Below, one piece after another: positions 9,536 to 19,454 of a stretch of 64,000 nucleotides of DNA. The DNA comes from Venturia oleaginea (lineage: Eukaryota; Ascomycota; Dothideomycetes; Venturiales; Venturiaceae): NCBI GenBank assembly GCA_013176395.1, contig JABMLP010000010.1, forward strand, positions 620,001 to 684,000, written 5' to 3'. The notes under the pieces are model-generated. The model searched no databases, was not told the origin of the DNA, and saw only the letters and a list, made by a program, of their open reading frames with translations. The position numbers were made by a program, and so were the translations under genes. Position 1 is the first letter of the stretch, and the number at the start of each line of letters is the position of its first letter.

Positions 9536-12228
9536 ATGTACGCGGCTAGATCGCGACAGAGGAGCATACAAAAGCTTCTTAGCACGAGGGAAACTGCAAG
9601 GTAATTGGAGATTTGTGTATTCACATACGCGAACAGTCAGTTGGCTAACATGATGATAATGATTCTGAAGGCATTACTCCCGACGCACTGTTTTAGACCG
9701 GAAATTGAGAAATCGAGATGGACACGGAACATCACCTTTGATCCTCAGCCAATTTGGAGCCTTATCTGTTGCAGGAGCAATTTTATACCTCTACGGTGCT
9801 GATGGATCAAAAAGATGGCTCGGTGATCGAAGGATCAAATGTGATGGCCCATCTGAATTTGAGTCAGGCCGTGGAGCATCAGTGATTGTAGGGGATGGAG
9901 ATGGCGCACCGAAGAATCCAAAACAACATTTCAGTGCCGAAGATATCACTTCACGAACGCAGGCACCTCCTGACCAAAGGAAGGCTACTAAAGAAGGCGT
10001 CAAAGAAAGCGAGGTAAGTTGTTCAAAACATCCCAGCTGTGCGAGTCGCCTTTCTTGCTTGCGGTAGCACCGCTTTCACGAATGCTGATTTAGCTCCTAG
10101 GACAGAACATCTTTCGGAGGTTATGGTCTAACACTGCCATCTATCGAGTGGTCAACTATCGGCGACAGAATCACTGATCTGGTGGTCCCAGACTGGGTCA
10201 AGATGCTGCCTGGTTTCATGAGGAAGATGCAAAACGAAATGGCCATGGCACCTGGATCGCTTGCCGAGGAGATCTGGGACCAGGCCAATGACCCAGAGTG
10301 GAATCCAGAAATCTTGTGGGACTGCTCAGTCCGAGTCTCAGACGAGCTTTGCACGGACGAAAAGATCTTCCTCGAAAATCGGAAGAAGCACACAATTCGA
10401 GCACTAGCTCGCTATCTCGACATACCTGAGGGTAATATACATCCTGACGATGTCCCTACTATTGCCATGTGTGGGTCCGGTGGAGGTTTGCGTGCTTTGG
10501 TCGCGGGCTCGGCTTCTTACTTGTCCTCAAGGGAGGCTGGCTTGTTCGACTGTATTACCTATACCGCTGGAGTGAGCGGCTCATGCTGGCTACAAGCTTT
10601 GTTCTACTCTTCAATCACTGGACAGAGTCATGGAAACTTAATCAAACACCTCAAGAACCGTCTAGGTGTCCACATTGCTTATCCGCCTGCTGCTCTTTCC
10701 ATGATCAACAGTGCTCCGACGAACAAATATTTGCTTGGTGGGATTGTTGAAAGGCTGAAAGGTGTACCAGACGCAGACTTTGGGATCGTCGACATCTATG
10801 GTCTTCTTCTTGCAGCGAGGTTACTTGTGCCTAAAGGAGAGTTGAGGGTGGATTTGGATGACCTGAAAATCGGGAACCAACGCAATTACATCGACGATGG
10901 ACAGAACCCACTGCCGATCTACACCGCGGTGCGTCATGAAATCCCATTGGCTGAGCAAGACGAGGAATCTCCCGAGGAAGCTAAGGAAAAAGCGAAGAGG
11001 GAGGCTTGGTTTCAATGGTTCGAGTGAGTTGTGAGTTGATCTCATGTCTATATTTGCTAACCAACGCAGATTCACACCCTACGAATTTTGGTGCGAGGAG
11101 CTCCAAGCAGGCATTCCGACATGGGCCATTGGCCGTAAGTTCGAAAAGGGTAAGACAGTTTGGCGAGAGAATGGTCTTGCATTGCCAGAACTTCACATCC
11201 CTCTCATGCTGGGCATATGGGGAAGTGCATTCTGCGCCACCCTATCGCACTATTATCGCGAAATTCGTCCAGTCATGAAGACACTCGTCGGTTTTGGAGG
11301 TCTTGATGCAATGATTGCAGAAAAGGATGAAGATTTAATCAAAGTGCATCCAATCGATCCCGCAGCCATTCCAAATTTCGCACTAGGAATGAAAGACCAA
11401 CTTCCAGCATCATGTCCAGAAAGCATCTTCACAGCTTCCCATCTCCAACTTATGGATGCTGGTATGAGTAACAACCTCCCCATCTACCCTCTGCTACGAC
11501 CAGGTCGTGATGTTGACATCTTGATCGCTTTTGATGCATCAGCAGATGTGAAGACCGATAATTGGCTGCGAGTGGCCGACGGCTACGCTCGCCAAAGAGG
11601 TATCAAAGGATGGCCTTTGGGTACAGGCTGGCCAACAGAAGACCAAACACCAAAAGAAAGCGCCGCAGATCTCGAGGCTGGACAGGCTGAGACCGAGAGT
11701 GAAGCATCCGAAAGGCTCGCCCAGGCTACCAAAGATGATAGTAAAGATCCCAATTCCACTCCCACTACAGCCCCAAAGAACATCAACAAGACGGAGCTTG
11801 GATTCTGCAATGTCTGGGTTGGCACAACTGAGGAACGTTCCACTGAACAGGAGCCACCCTTGTCCAAACTCGTGGAAGACGATTGGCAACTCATGGAACC
11901 AAACGCTGGCATTACTGTCATCTACTTCCCCTTCATGAAGAACCCAAAAGTCGACGGTGTCGATCCCATGACGTCCGATTTCATGTCCACCTGGAATTTC
12001 GTCTACACTCCCGAACAAATCGACAAGGTCGTCGCATTGGCACGAGCGAACTTTGACGAAGGCGCAGCCCAGACAAAGCGGGCGGTGAGAGCTGTGTACG
12101 AGAGGAAGAGAGCGAAGAGGTTGGAGATGGAAAGGGAATGTAGAGAGAGGAAGAGGAGTAATCTTTTGAAATCTGGGAAGCTGGGGAAGTGGCAGAAGAG
12201 CGGCGATCATGGTGATCATTTTAGTTGA
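9536..12228 (+). CDS. plaA: Cytosolic-type (group IV) phospholipase A2, probably mitochondrial
   Basis: Hydrolyses sn-2 acyl chains of phospholipids using a Ser-Asp dyad. Four exons (9536-9600, 9671-10013, 10101-11023, 11070-12228) give 829 residues. Oxyanion glycines are in GSGGG (about 261-265), the nucleophile Ser in GVSGS (about 295) and the catalytic Asp in LMDAGMSNNLP (about 573). The start was chosen because the domain frame has no ATG of its own upstream; splicing the 65-bp exon 1 over an intron with a CTAAC branch site yields an Arg/Ser-rich N-terminus (MYAARSRQRSIQKLL) followed by one hydrophobic segment (about 44-63). That layout suggests mitochondrial targeting with an inner-membrane or intermembrane anchor. 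The C-terminus is strongly basic (KRAKRLEMERECRERKRS). No C2 domain is seen, as is usual for fungal members. The symbol is by resemblance to Aspergillus plaA. Confidence 0.92.
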
Positions 12229-12893
12229 GTATTGTGTGGATAGTGTATAATTGGCTAATTTTGTTGTAAGATACCAAAGAAAGTTTCTTTTCTTTTCCAT
12301 ATACTGGACCTTGAACTTGTTGCCTATGGGGTGACCTATCAGTGTTGGTTGTAAGTGGCTGATGGTGGGATTTTCGCGTGCACTTAGTATAACTTTCGGT
12401 AGGGCCAAAATGGAGAGAAATATTAGATAACGAATCAGTTGTGAAGGACAAAGATCATTTGAGGTTGCTGAACGACGACGATGGAGGAAAGTTTTGACGA
12501 CAATAGAGGACAGAGTTGCCAAAGTTTTATAGATGTTGATTTGGAATTGAATGGCGGTGCCCGATCTCCGTCTACTTGATGGTAGTAGGCCTAGCGGGCG
12601 AGGCTGAACAATCAGTCCCTCCTCCTGACCGAGGAAGGTACATGGTGTTCCAACGCGACGTAGGCAGTAGTACCTGCTGGCCCTAAGCACAGGTACACAG
12701 GAAGGACATCGCTCATAATATACCTTCCAAATCCTTCATTTCCCCAAACATCACTCAGTCAAACCATCATTTCACTATATCTTCTCAAACAAGAAATATT
12801 ATCGTCTACATCACATCCAAAGTCTCAAACCTCAAAACCGCAAAACATCAATACCTGAAACCTTTAGCACAGCACACCATTATCACAGTCGAC
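12229..12893. other. Intergenic, no gene seen
   Basis: 3' flank of the phospholipase gene and an A/C-rich leader of the following small gene. A long minus-strand open frame crossing this region is mostly antisense to the phospholipase and is not credible. Confidence 0.55.
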
Positions 12894-13160
12894 ATGCCCG
12901 AGTCCAAAACAGATGCCCTCACACTTACCGGGAAGCTCAATATCTGCGCTAATATCGCCATTATCGTCATCGCCCTCTATATCGTGTACAAGTTCCGAAG
13001 AAGGTCAAATTCTAGGATGGTCGACTGTCAACGAGCGAATGATGAGAGATTGAGGAAGGAGAATGATGCAAGATTAAGAAAGGAGAGGGAAGGGAATAAT
13101 GAGGGTATGAGGAGAGCCAGGGAGGGCGCTTGCAAAGCGATGGCTAAAGGCAGGATGTAG
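12894..13160 (+). CDS. Small single-TM protein with charged tail
   Basis: An 88-residue product. A hydrophobic helix of about 20 residues (about 17-37, ICANIAIIVIALYIVYKF) is followed by RRR and a highly charged, helical tail containing the near-repeat ERLRKEND / ARLRKERE. The start has a reasonable context (GTCGACATGC) and an A/C-rich leader typical of expressed fungal genes. The family is not recognised. Topology by the positive-inside rule would put the tail in the cytosol or matrix. A second small TM protein follows 217 bp downstream on the same strand. It could be a real microprotein or a chance open frame. Confidence 0.5.
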   Translation: MPESKTDALTLTGKLNICANIAIIVIALYIVYKFRRRSNSRMVDCQRANDERLRKENDARLRKEREGNNEGMRRAREGACKAMAKGRM

Positions 13161-13376
13161 AAATTGCGTCGTGGGAAGGGGAGATGTTGATTCTTGGGTT
13201 GGCTGAGAGAGTTTCTGGGGAGGTTTGTGGGTTTGGAGAAGGTGATATTTTGGTTACCTTACCTAGGATCCGTACCTGATATCACACTTTTCCTCTTAAT
13301 TCTTGCAATTCTCCGAAGAACTGTACCGCCTGCATTTTCACGTCCGAGACTTATCGCCTTTCCCCATATAACGAAA

Positions 13377-13598
13377 ATGACGTCTTGTATCGATATCACG
13401 CTTTACATCTTTTATACCCTCTTCGTGGCGACCTTGCTCTACAGCTATCTCCGCATCACCCGTACTATCAAAACACGGTGGGCACGAATATGGGCTGAAC
13501 GCAAACAGCAGGAAATCGGGCAAAGAGGCAGTAGCAATCAGGGGGGATCAATTGAAAGAGCGGAGTTTTCATTCTGCTGCGGTTTGTTATTTTTGTGA
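13377..13598 (+). CDS. Small single-TM protein, basic tail
   Basis: A 73-residue product: an N-terminal hydrophobic helix (about 7-25, ITLYIFYTLFVATLLYSYL), then a basic stretch (RITRTIKTRWARIWAERKQQ), a Gly/Ser linker and a short hydrophobic end (FSFCCGLLFL). I chose the ATG at 13377 because it directly precedes the TM segment; the same frame is open further upstream but is not convincing. It shares layout, not clear sequence, with the preceding gene. No family is recognised. Confidence 0.4.
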   Translation: MTSCIDITLYIFYTLFVATLLYSYLRITRTIKTRWARIWAERKQQEIGQRGSSNQGGSIERAEFSFCCGLLFL

Positions 13599-13787
13599 TA
13601 GTATGTATTTAGGCTCTTGCCTTTTAATTGCACAACGAGTCCTCCATATAAAGGGAAACGAGAAGAGTATAGGTAGATATACATACAACTCAAGAATGAG
13701 AAACCTCCGTGCTTGTTAAGATCCGTGTCCACCGAACCAGCAGCCCAAACACCGCGCTGAAATGCGACAAAACGTCCGTTTCCTTTA

Positions 13788-14531
13788 TTATCGCTTTTTA
13801 CTATCATCATCATGGTGCAGCATCTTGAAACCATCTCCAGTATGACCTAACACACTTTCGCGATCCCTCCTCATGCCCTCCAGTACCTCTACCAGACCGC
13901 CTTGCCGCAGTCGCTCCAAAACGACTTTCATGCCCTCTCTTGCGTTAGGTTGCGATTTATTCTCTGCCCGTCGTAAGCCGATGGCCTCGATTGCCCGCTG
14001 CGTAGCACCCTGACTCCAACTCCTCAAGAAACCAGTACTCTCCTCCCCCTTCTTCTTGAATTGCTGTCCCAACCTTGAATGCAAAGTGACGGTTGTCTTG
14101 ACAGCCGTCGAATCTCCAGGATTCTTCGCGTCGAACACATCTCTACCCAAGGTGGAGGGAGCGCTATATTCCTGCCTCTCCACCACTGACAGAACACCGG
14201 TCCATTCAAGATTCCGGCTCTCGGTTTTCATCCACCCCTCCTTCACATCCACGGTCGAATGCTCCAAAATATAGGTTTGACTGTCTCCTTGAGCCGATGC
14301 CCCCAGGAAGCTCCTGGGCACTAGCCGTAGAACGGCAGAAGGGAGTTTCGAACGCTTCAGGTGTAGGCGTGTAATGTGCAATCGTTGTGTTTCTGCGTCG
14401 AATGTTTTTGAGATGACGTCTGTGGAGAGGACGTGTGTACTGAAAGGATTTGGGTAGCGGAGGAAGTAAGCGAGGGTTACGGTGGGGAACGGGTAGTCGT
14501 AAGAGTAGGATTGAGTGTAGAATTTCACCAT
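13788..14531 (-). CDS. PRELI/MSF1-domain lipid transfer protein, Ups1-like
   Basis: 247 residues without introns. The N-terminal PRELI/MSF1 domain (about 1-180) is recognised from RYPNPFSTHVLSTDVISKTF, SRNLEWTGVLSVVERQEY and the preceding KLPSAV segment. Family members (yeast Ups1/Ups2, animal PRELI) sit in the mitochondrial intermembrane space with Mdm35 and shuttle phosphatidic acid or phosphatidylserine for cardiolipin and PE synthesis. The ATG at 14531 (MVKFYTQSYSYDYP) matches the usual family start; the longer upstream open frame is untranslated leader. The C-terminus is about 60 residues longer than Ups1 and rich in Lys, Arg and Asp. Whether it is Ups1-like or Ups2-like in substrate cannot be decided here. 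Confidence 0.88.
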   Translation of the reverse strand: MVKFYTQSYSYDYPFPTVTLAYFLRYPNPFSTHVLSTDVISKTFDAETQRLHITRLHLKRSKLPSAVLRLVPRSFLGASAQGDSQTYILEHSTVDVKEGWMKTESRNLEWTGVLSVVERQEYSAPSTLGRDVFDAKNPGDSTAVKTTVTLHSRLGQQFKKKGEESTGFLRSWSQGATQRAIEAIGLRRAENKSQPNAREGMKVVLERLRQGGLVEVLEGMRRDRESVLGHTGDGFKMLHHDDDSKKR

Positions 14532-15040
14532 TGTTGCAGCGTTGTTGAGAGAGAGTCGGAGACAAGCATCGATGGTGGATGATTGCAACTTATATTGAAC
14601 GTAGAGGAGGACAATTGATGGAGACAGAGAATGAGCGGGGATGAGCTTGTGGTGGTCAGATTCACGCTCGACGCCGATGATCTCACACGATGATACAGTG
14701 ATCAGCATGCGGAGTGGTATGCACGTGACAGTTGTTTCAATGCGTCTTGGACCACTCAGTAATACCATGTAGTAAGCATGGATGTGTCTTCACTTGGCTA
14801 TGTATCCATGTCCTCGCAAAGCTCTCAGCACCCTGGACAACCAGATCGGACCATGTAATACATGCAAACTAACTTACTTCAGCCTCGTCCGGCTTCTAGC
14901 TCTGTTTCAAGCCATCAGTGACGTTCCTGGCGCAACCCAAACAACCATACTTCGTAGTGTCAGCCAGCTTTGTACGACAACAACACCAACTTGACAGAGC
15001 CCACACGTCCACTACCAAAATTATGTGAAATCTCTGCACC
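14532..15040. promoter_or_regulatory. Shared upstream region of PRELI-type gene and MFS gene
   Basis: Divergent promoters lie in this 509-bp gap. No recognisable element or small gene is seen. Confidence 0.45.
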
Positions 15041-16901
15041 ATGATCTCAATCGCCCTGCCCTTCACCGCGACGAGGGTCCAGGCCTCCACCTACCTCCTC
15101 GGTGTCTGTCTCTTCTCCATTTCCTTCTTGGTTTTCCTCAATTCGGCCGTCTCCTTCGTCATCACCGATCGCATAGGACAGAAAGAAAAGGTTGGAGATG
15201 CTGTCGGAACTCTCGGCTTCGCAGATGAACTGGTCGCATTGGTGGCCTGTCCAGCTTGGGGTATACTGAGTGACCGTGTAGGAGTGAGGACTGTTGCTGT
15301 CTGTGGATATTTGATTGTCGGCTTGAGCTTGATCTTGTTTGTTCAAGCGAGCAATGTCTATCCCCAATTGCTACTGGGGAGACTCTTGTTTTCCGTGGGA
15401 GGTGCAGCGACGTAAGTTGGCCAGTTCCAGGCGCAAGCACATCAGCTTACGTTGCAGAACTACAATGGTCACAGCTATTCTCCCAGCCATGACCTATAGA
15501 CGTTTCGCTCCTGTGCGTACTTCTTCACCTGACCGAAACATCAACGGATCCTCTCACACCCAGGCCCCCTCAATCAGCTCCGAGCTGACAATCACGCCTG
15601 CGAGATTTTGCTCGAGAACTCCTTCTGCTCATGGCTCTCAAGACCCGACCACTTCAGAACCTTCGGCTTCACAGTTAGCAGGCATGGTTGGAATGCTGAC
15701 AGGATTGGGGGCACTTGTGGCATTGCTGTTCTTCCTACGACTTCCAACACGCTTTCAAGACCATGGAATATCTCCTAGCCAGGCCGTGGCCGACAGCTTC
15801 TATGTCGTTGGAAGTGTCGCCCTAGCAGTTGCAGTCGGGTGCTTCTTCGGTTTACGAGGGCTATCTGGCGAGGAAGACAAAGGCTGGAGACGACTGCTAA
15901 ACCGGAAGCAGAATGTCAAGCCGACGGAGGAGGGATTCCTGCGAGACACTCCCACCCCTTTGCCGTCTTATCCTCGCCTGCTTGCGGCTTCAATCACTCT
16001 TGGCGTCCGCGACATGAATATTGGCCTCGGATACGCCGGTGGCTTCGTTGCTCGGGCATCATCTGTGGGCATATCACTTTTCATTCCGCTCTTCGTGAAT
16101 GCCTACTTCATCAAAAGTGGCCGCTGTCCAGCGAACCCTGGCAATAGTCCGAAATCACCCTCCGAGATCAAAGAGAACTGCGCCCGAGCTTATACTGTGG
16201 CCTCAATCATATCGGGTGTATCTCAATTGGTTGCTTTGATATCTGCCCCTATCTTTGGATATCTTTCCAGCGTCTATCAGACTTACAATATGCCACTCTT
16301 GCTGGCTTCACTTGCTGGCATCTCGGGGTATGCCACTTTTGGTAATATCAAAAATCCAGATCCGCAGGCAGAAGATGGAAGCTACGGGATTTTCTTCATT
16401 GCCGCTTTGCTGGGCATCAGCCAGATTGGCGCCATTGTTTGCAGTCTGGGATTACTGGCTCGAGGCATCGAAGCAGAAGATGATTCGACACTCTTTCAAC
16501 CTGACAGCAATGGACATGAATCGGGTGAAAGAAATGGGCATCTCGATGGTGGTGTATCAGAAGAAGGCGAGACCAGCTACCTGCTTCCATCAGAGCCTTC
16601 CTTGCCGTCACACCTGCGCGATATCACAGGAGGAGCATCTCGTTCAGCATTGAAAGGCTCGATAGCAGGCGTCTATTCGCTCGGTGGTGGAGCGGGAATC
16701 TTATTGCTCACCAAGGTTGGCGGACTCATGTTCGACAAGGTAGATCCTGGGAGTCCTTTTTTTATGATGGCAGGTTTCAATGCGGTGCTGTTTGCGATAA
16801 CTTTGGGCTGTGACGTATGGACTGGTCTCAAGAACAAAAGCGAGGAGTCGTCGCTGGGACGGTTTGAAGATGTAGAAGGGGATTTGAGGGATGCTGGATA
16901 G
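15041..16901 (+). CDS. Major facilitator superfamily transporter
   Basis: A secondary transporter with hydrophobic segments in both halves. Exons 15041-15411 and 15458-16901 give 604 residues. A further in-frame 51-bp segment (15513-15563) has intron-like ends (GTGCGT...CAG) with a CTGAC branch-like site; removing it gives 587 residues and deletes a non-hydrophobic stretch. The loop after TM2 carries the family motif in the form GILSDRVGVRTV. A long hydrophilic central loop (about residues 270-305) and another near the C-terminus (DGGVSEEGETSYLL) are typical of fungal MFS proteins. The acidic/dileucine-like motif EEGETSYLLP could be a sorting signal to the vacuole (inference). The substrate is unknown. 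Confidence 0.85.
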
Positions 16902-17156
16902 ATAGCTAGATACCCTATGCGTATAATGAACATTACCACCATCATGAGTAGCCGATACTTTTCCCGGGCTCCAAAATTGAGCGAGCCATTGAATTTTCGC
17001 TCTGGCATTCGAATCTAAGAATCCCCCTCTTGCCAGATGCATGCAACAGGGTATATACAACCAAGTAAGACAATGGGCCACCAAGTATGACTGTTAAGAT
17101 AGCGAGCGACCTTGTGAGAAAAAGTAGGAAACAGTACCAACGCCAGCCAGCCGGTA

Positions 17157-18077
17157 TCATAAATCATAGCCGTAAGGTCCATAGTTTTCGTCTTCGTCGG
17201 AATCCTCCTCCTCATAGCCATCGTACCCAAGGCCTCCGAAGCCATAGTCCCGATAGTCACCAATCTCATCGCCATCTGACCACCAATCGAGGTCATCGTG
17301 TTCAACTTCATCGTCGTAGCCTGAGTACCGGCCAAAGCGTGAAGGTTTTTGACGAAATTGAGGGATGTATAACGGGTCTCGAAAGGCTGGCACTTTTGAG
17401 CCGTACGACTGGCGACGTAGCAAACTTGCCATGCCCGATCCAGAGCCGTACCCACCAGGTCCTTGACGACGGCGAGGCATTAAGACGTTGCGATGGTAGA
17501 CTCCGCCCACTGAAACTCTTCTTCCAAGTCCACCTCCTGCATGTCGGGACGAGCAGCCGAGCCTGGAGGACCGTCCGAGTCCGCTGCTGCCTCCATATCC
17601 CCCTCCTCTGCAATGGCCGCCACCATATCCTCCGCCATGTCCTCCGCCATAGCCTTCTAAGCCGCCACCTCCATACCCGTAGCCACCTGTTCCCCCATAA
17701 CCACCAGCCCCCCCATAACCACCAGTTCCCCCATGACCACCAGTTCCCCCATAACCACCAGTTCCCCCATAACCACCGGTTCCGTATCCATAACCACCTC
17801 CATAACCACCCCCACTCCCATGCCCCCCAAGGCCGCCGTACCCGTCAACGAGGCCGCCCGTTGGTCGACGCGTGCCAATGCCGTTTCTTCTTTGGAAACC
17901 TCTCCAGTTACCATCAGTCCTATCTGAAGTTTGCGCAAATGCAGTGAAAGGTATCATAGCGCCCAAGCCGCCCGAATAAGAAGGGCCATATCCACCACTG
18001 CCCATTCTCGGGCCTGTGGGAATGTCCCAGCCTAGGCGGGGCGTCATAGCAGCCTTGCGAGTGTAGGATGCGCACAT
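17157..18077 (-). CDS. Glycine-rich protein with GGYGGTGGYGG repeats
   Basis: 306 residues, no intron. The N-terminus (about 1-75) is not repetitive. A Gly/Tyr-rich repeat follows (about 80-165, units GGYGGTGG with GGHGGTGG and GGYGGAGG variants), then an Arg/Ser/Gly region and a strongly acidic Tyr-rich tail (DEVEHDDLDWWSDGDEIGDY ... EEEDSDEDENYGPYGYDL). There is no signal peptide, TM segment or RNA-binding domain. Composition resembles low-complexity proteins that phase-separate or coat surfaces, but no function can be assigned. A possible internal start (MTPRLGW, 11 codons later) is equally good. Confidence 0.65.
   Translation of the reverse strand: MCASYTRKAAMTPRLGWDIPTGPRMGSGGYGPSYSGGLGAMIPFTAFAQTSDRTDGNWRGFQRRNGIGTRRPTGGLVDGYGGLGGHGSGGGYGGGYGYGTGGYGGTGGYGGTGGHGGTGGYGGAGGYGGTGGYGYGGGGLEGYGGGHGGGYGGGHCRGGGYGGSSGLGRSSRLGCSSRHAGGGLGRRVSVGGVYHRNVLMPRRRQGPGGYGSGSGMASLLRRQSYGSKVPAFRDPLYIPQFRQKPSRFGRYSGYDDEVEHDDLDWWSDGDEIGDYRDYGFGGLGYDGYEEEDSDEDENYGPYGYDL
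17650..17830 (-). repeat. Coding tandem repeat (Gly-Tyr-Gly-Gly-Thr units)
   Basis: Short imperfect tandem units, on the plus strand CCACCAGTTCCCCCATAA and variants, encode GGYGGTGG repeats. Repeat number in such coding minisatellites often varies between strains; that is inference here. Confidence 0.85.
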
Positions 18078-19454
18078 GACTGGTCTTTTCGAAAGCTGAG
18101 AAGGGCGCTAAGGAAGAGTGGCTGTGAATTGGACGTGAAATCTAAAGTGAAGTGGTATCGTGTAACCCAAGAATATGCAATAGGCTGGAATGTGAGAATT
18201 GGAAACTTTTAGAAAAAGAGGGTAGGATGGGCGCGGAGTGTGTCCGAATTTATGGGAGATGTTATGTTTGCTATGAAAGACGGCAAACAGGCTATAACCA
18301 ACTAGGCCAACATTAGTATGACCGGTCTTTGCTTGTAAGATCTGACTGGACAACTAGGAAGCATCGATGTGACACCGAATCCCGAGGGTATGCACAGTGA
18401 AGCTTTGGAAATTATTGAGTCCGAAGACAGCTGGACCGAAGCAAACTTGCGAGGAGGCGCAGTTGTCAAGCCAATAAGAGGGCCCTACATCAAGCGATCT
18501 CATGTGGCTCAGGTGAGTAGAGCAAACGAGCGACGGAGTTGTACAACGTTAGGCTATCGAGGGAGCGCACATCTCGAACCAACAATATGTCGGCAGTCTT
18601 GCACTATCGGTCGTCGAGGTCCAATGTGAGAGACTGATATTGAAGAAACATTTTGTTCTTCCAAATACCGGACGCCAGATGCGAAGAGACAATCTTACAA
18701 TCAAGTCTACCGCCGTGGTTACACGATCAGCAGTGGCTCGAAGGCCTGTGGTCAGCAAAGCCGTTGGAAGTGCATACGTCCAGTGACTTGTTGAATTACT
18801 TGAACAGACCAACGTGAAGAGGTCAGCACTCGTATGTAGGACAATTCCATCCTGTGATGTAGCAGATGATGCAAGGGTGTAGCCTATGGACCATGTGATG
18901 AAGAACGAGCTCAAAGGCTCCAAAAATATTCCACAGAAGATTGCTAACGGCACAGATAAGGCAGTTGGCTCAGGAGTACCAAAAAGGAGAGGGTGAGAGG
19001 GAATAGTGCTCAGTACCGCCACGGTTAGACATATGTGGTGGTGATTCTTACATGAAGACATCGAGCACATCAAAGCAAAGAGCATTGAGAGGAGGGAATT
19101 ACAATTAGTGGTAATGTGGCAGTAGATGGAGAGTTTGCGACTCGGCGGGGAGAGGTCAGAACAGATTGCGACGTGTATCACTTAGACATATTGCTAGCCT
19201 CGTAAATTTCACGTTATCTTCCTTGATCAGGCCTAGGGTCATGTCACGTTGGAAGATGAACTCAGAAAAAAGGTCACCGTTCCTGCCACTGTCCACTCAA
19301 GCTTGAAAGGTTGTGCCACAAACTCTGTTCTATAGCTCCGCACCCATTTCTCACCACGTCCACCCACCAATATACGCTGAACCGTCCAAGTTCTTCCCAT
19401 TGTCGACACGAATCAACAAAGCCAGCTCTCTTCTTGCTACATTTGAACTTCGCA
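18078..19454. other. Intergenic, no confident gene
   Basis: A minus-strand frame of 210 codons (18549-19181) is open and rather hydrophobic but has no recognisable domain and a Ser/Thr/Leu-biased composition. A plus-strand frame at 18369-18629 is equally unsupported. The left end should be the promoter of the glycine-rich gene, the right end the promoter and leader of the GYF gene. Confidence 0.5.

Noticed and set aside
11539..12690. Minus-strand open frame of 383 codons
   Set aside because: It is antisense to the last exon of the phospholipase A2 gene, whose frame has clear catalytic motifs; the antisense product has no domain.
18549..19181. Minus-strand open frame of 210 codons, rather hydrophobic
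   Set aside because: No domain, biased composition and no good start or splice context; kept as intergenic with low certainty.
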